A stretch of 8,689 nt of DNA, taken from assembly GCA_016869775.1 (NCBI GenBank), contig VGDJ01000050.1, forward strand, positions 1-8,689. The letters run 5' to 3'. The notes beneath the pieces are model-generated. The model was not told the DNA's origin. It made no database searches and was given only the letters and a program-made list of their open reading frames with translations. Of this stretch, positions 7,584 to 8,689 are shown one piece after another. Each line of letters begins with the position of its first letter. Position 1 is the stretch's first letter. This stretch comes from Alphaproteobacteria bacterium (GTDB lineage Bacteria; Pseudomonadota; Alphaproteobacteria; Rickettsiales; UBA1997). The position numbers and the translations under genes were made by a program.

Positions 7584-7604
7584 TTAGTGATTGAAATTAG
7601 TGAT
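7584..7604. repeat. Tandem 8-bp direct repeat (TTAGTGAT) in the sdhC leader
   Basis: TTAGTGAT occurs at 7584-7591 and again at 7597-7604, start to start 13 bp. Each copy is preceded by GAAAT(T). The pair lies 16-36 bp upstream of the sdhC ATG, downstream of the candidate sdhC promoter. A small dyad, TGCTTAGCA (7610-7618), lies next to it. This could be a regulator site or a chance repeat in AT-rich DNA, and I recognise no known operator. Confidence 0.35.
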
Positions 7605-7617
7605 AATTCTGCTTAGC

Positions 7618-7645
7618 AATTTACAATCCTAATTGATTCTTACAA
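7618..7645 (-). promoter_or_regulatory. Candidate promoter for sdhCDAB
   Basis: On the minus strand a -35-like TTGTAA (7645-7640) is followed after 16 nt by a -10-like TAAATT (7623-7618). Both match the sigma-70 consensus at only four of six positions. The placement predicts a short leader of about 40 nt before the sdhC ATG. The region is so AT-rich that alternative boxes exist, so this is a position-supported guess. Confidence 0.3.
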
Positions 7646-7659
7646 CAAAAAAATAAATA
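7633..7659 (+). promoter_or_regulatory. Weak candidate promoter for folK
   Basis: TTGATT (7633-7638) and TAAATA (7654-7659), with a 15 nt spacer, sit 26-53 bp upstream of the folK ATG. They overlap the candidate sdhC -35 on the other strand. A promoter for folK must lie in this 117 bp gap unless transcription starts inside sdhC, but these boxes are poor and the spacer is short. Confidence 0.2.
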
Positions 7660-7685
7660 ATTTAGAAAAAATTTTAAACATAATA

Positions 7686-8177
7686 ATGAGTAATAAAAAT
7701 CAACTTTCACAAGCAAAAATTATCTTTGGAATTGGATCAAATCTTGGTAATAGAGAAGACAATCTTAAAATTGCACTAGATAAACTAGCTAATTATTTAT
7801 CACTTAAAAAAATTATAACTTCTAGAATTTTAAAAAATCCTGCAATGCTCCCGCCAAATGCTCCAAAAGAATGGGATATCGAGTTCTATAATATTGCAGT
7901 TTCGGCAATTATTGATGTTGAAAAATTTCCTCCAAATAAAATTCTAGAAACTATTAAAAAAATTGAAAACGAAATTGGCCGAAATTCAACAATGAGATGG
8001 TCACCGCGAGAAATAGATATAGATATTCTGGCAATTGATGAAATGTTTATTGATGAACAAAATATTTTAAAAATTCCTCATCAGGGTTTATTTGAAAGAG
8101 ATTTTTTCTTCAAAACGATGCAAGAGATTGAGCCAGAGTTATTAGAAAAATTAATTAAAAAGAAAGGTGCTTTATAA
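7686..8177 (+). CDS. folK: 6-hydroxymethyl-7,8-dihydropterin pyrophosphokinase (HPPK)
   Basis: Cytoplasmic enzyme of folate synthesis that transfers pyrophosphate from ATP to 6-hydroxymethyl-dihydropterin, making the substrate for dihydropteroate synthase. Its 163 residues fit a stand-alone HPPK (E. coli 159). The N-terminal strand and loop GIGSNLGNREDNL at about 15-27 is typical. EFYNIAVSA at 66-74 corresponds to the pterin-binding 'F.N.A' region. RWSPREIDIDIL at 104-115 matches the HPPK signature, with D111 and D113 as the Mg2+ ligands. The tail keeps IPHQGLFERDFFF, where the usual 'IPHP' has Q. The insert LPPNAPKEWDIEFYN resembles HPPK modules of bifunctional FolKP proteins, but no dihydropteroate synthase domain follows. 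It is transcribed divergently from sdhC and convergently to gmd, so no folate gene adjoins it here. Confidence 0.95.
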   Translation: MSNKNQLSQAKIIFGIGSNLGNREDNLKIALDKLANYLSLKKIITSRILKNPAMLPPNAPKEWDIEFYNIAVSAIIDVEKFPPNKILETIKKIENEIGRNSTMRWSPREIDIDILAIDEMFIDEQNILKIPHQGLFERDFFFKTMQEIEPELLEKLIKKKGAL

Positions 8178-8195
8178 AAATTTATTTATAACAAA

Positions 8196-8689
8196 TTATT
8201 GTTGTTTTTTGATAAGTTCAATATCGGCATCAACCATCATTTTAACTAAATCTTTAAATTTAATTTTTGGTTCCCATCCAAGTTTTTGCTTGGCTTTACT
8301 TGGATCGCCAACCAATAAATCAACTTCAGAGGGTCGAAAATATTTTTGATCAATTTCGATATAATTTTGCCAGTCAAGACCAACATAACCAAAAGCCTCA
8401 GTCAAAAAATCACGAACCGAATATGTTTCTCCAGTTGCTATAACATAATCATCTGGTTGATCTTGTTGAAGCATTAACCACATTGCCTCAACATAATCGC
8501 CGGCATAACCCCAGTCTCGTTTGGCATCAAGGTTTCCAAGATAAATTTTTTGCGACTTTTTTGCCAAAATTTGTGCCAATCCATAAGTAATTTTTCGAGT
8601 TACAAAGGTTTGTCCACGCCGAGGAGATTCATGGTTAAAAAGAATCCCGCTACAAGCAAAAATTCCATAACTTTCTCGATAATTGACCG
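8196..8689 (-). CDS. gmd: GDP-mannose 4,6-dehydratase, C-terminal part (runs off the window)
   Basis: Converts GDP-D-mannose to GDP-4-dehydro-6-deoxy-D-mannose, the entry to GDP-fucose, GDP-rhamnose and related sugars for surface glycans. It is an NADP(H)-dependent extended short-chain dehydrogenase/reductase. About 163 residues are visible of a family length near 350-370. The frame is open to the window edge, so the Met at 8579 is internal. Diagnostic strings are VNYRESYGIFAC, GILFNHESPRRG, TFVTRKIT, YLGNLDAKRDWGYAGDYV, DDYVIATGETYSVR, YFRPSEVDLLVGDPSKA and LGWEPKI, all matching Gmd rather than other sugar-nucleotide dehydratases. The N-terminal Rossmann fold and catalytic YxxxK lie outside the window and cannot be checked. 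It ends 18 bp from the folK stop. The gap holds only a 7-bp A/T dyad (8172-8178 with 8185-8191). Confidence 0.95.
   Translation of the reverse strand, partial: VNYRESYGIFACSGILFNHESPRRGQTFVTRKITYGLAQILAKKSQKIYLGNLDAKRDWGYAGDYVEAMWLMLQQDQPDDYVIATGETYSVRDFLTEAFGYVGLDWQNYIEIDQKYFRPSEVDLLVGDPSKAKQKLGWEPKIKFKDLVKMMVDADIELIKKQQ

Noticed and set aside
8172..8191. Dyad TTATAAA/TTTATAA between folK and gmd as a terminator.
   Set aside because: The 7-bp stem is entirely A/T with a 6 nt loop and no T-tract beyond it. Such dyads are expected by chance in DNA this AT-rich.
8167..8349. Plus-strand open frame starting inside the folK 3' end and running antisense to gmd.
   Set aside because: It overlaps two confirmed genes and its hydrophobic, Ser-rich translation is what antisense gmd would give.
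8577..8579. Met codon at 8579 as the start of a short 127-residue protein.
   Set aside because: The same frame continues upstream to the window edge with strongly conserved Gmd sequence (NHESPRRG, TFVTRKIT), so this Met is internal and the gene is simply cut by the window.
1..8689. tRNA, rRNA, CRISPR array, insertion sequence or toxin-antitoxin genes.
   Set aside because: Intergenic gaps are all 117 bp or less, with no cloverleaf, regular spaced repeats, transposase or terminal inverted repeats visible. The coding content is fully explained by housekeeping and glycan genes.

Overview
This 8.7 kb AT-rich window (roughly one-third G+C by eye, many A/T homopolymers) carries ordinary bacterial housekeeping genes. 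Several protein features point to an alphaproteobacterium. SdhB starts with the 'AEFTLPKNSKI'-type extension seen in alphaproteobacterial and mitochondrial-like enzymes. SdhC carries 'NGIRHLFWD', and the leucyl-tRNA synthetase editing site reads 'GCPAHDQRDFEF'. The low G+C suggests a Rickettsiales-like or other AT-rich, possibly host-associated lineage, but the exact order cannot be fixed from this window. Retention of proC and folK argues against the most extremely reduced genomes.

Layout: (i) 2-91, + strand, is the 3' tail of an upstream gene, followed after 14 nt by leuS (106-2721, +). (ii) leuS converges on a long minus-strand block that reads, in transcription order, sdhC (7568-7134), sdhD (7131-6769), sdhA (6746-4947), sdhB (4928-4131), proC (4041-3232) and rnhA (3235-2774). 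The four sdh genes are tightly packed (2, 22 and 18 nt gaps) and form a complete succinate dehydrogenase operon. proC follows after 89 nt that hold a terminator-like hairpin, and proC and rnhA overlap by ATGA. (iii) A 117 bp divergent intergenic region (7569-7685) separates sdhC from folK (7686-8177, +). (iv) folK converges on the C-terminal part of gmd (8196 to beyond 8689, -), which runs off the window end.

Functionally, the SDH complex links the TCA cycle to the quinone pool. LeuRS charges tRNA-Leu, ProC makes proline, RNase HI removes RNA from hybrids, FolK acts in folate synthesis, and Gmd starts deoxyhexose-nucleotide synthesis for surface glycans. Every complete gene has its key catalytic or ligand residues where I can check them, and none is visibly broken.

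No mobile element, CRISPR array, tRNA or rRNA was seen, and I see no evidence of a novel multi-gene system. The points worth a second look are modest: the sdh-proC-rnhA order with its long-loop terminator, near absence of Shine-Dalgarno sequences with a recurring AATTATG start context, a stand-alone folK, and gmd in an AT-rich genome. No gene-free stretch exceeds 300 bases.
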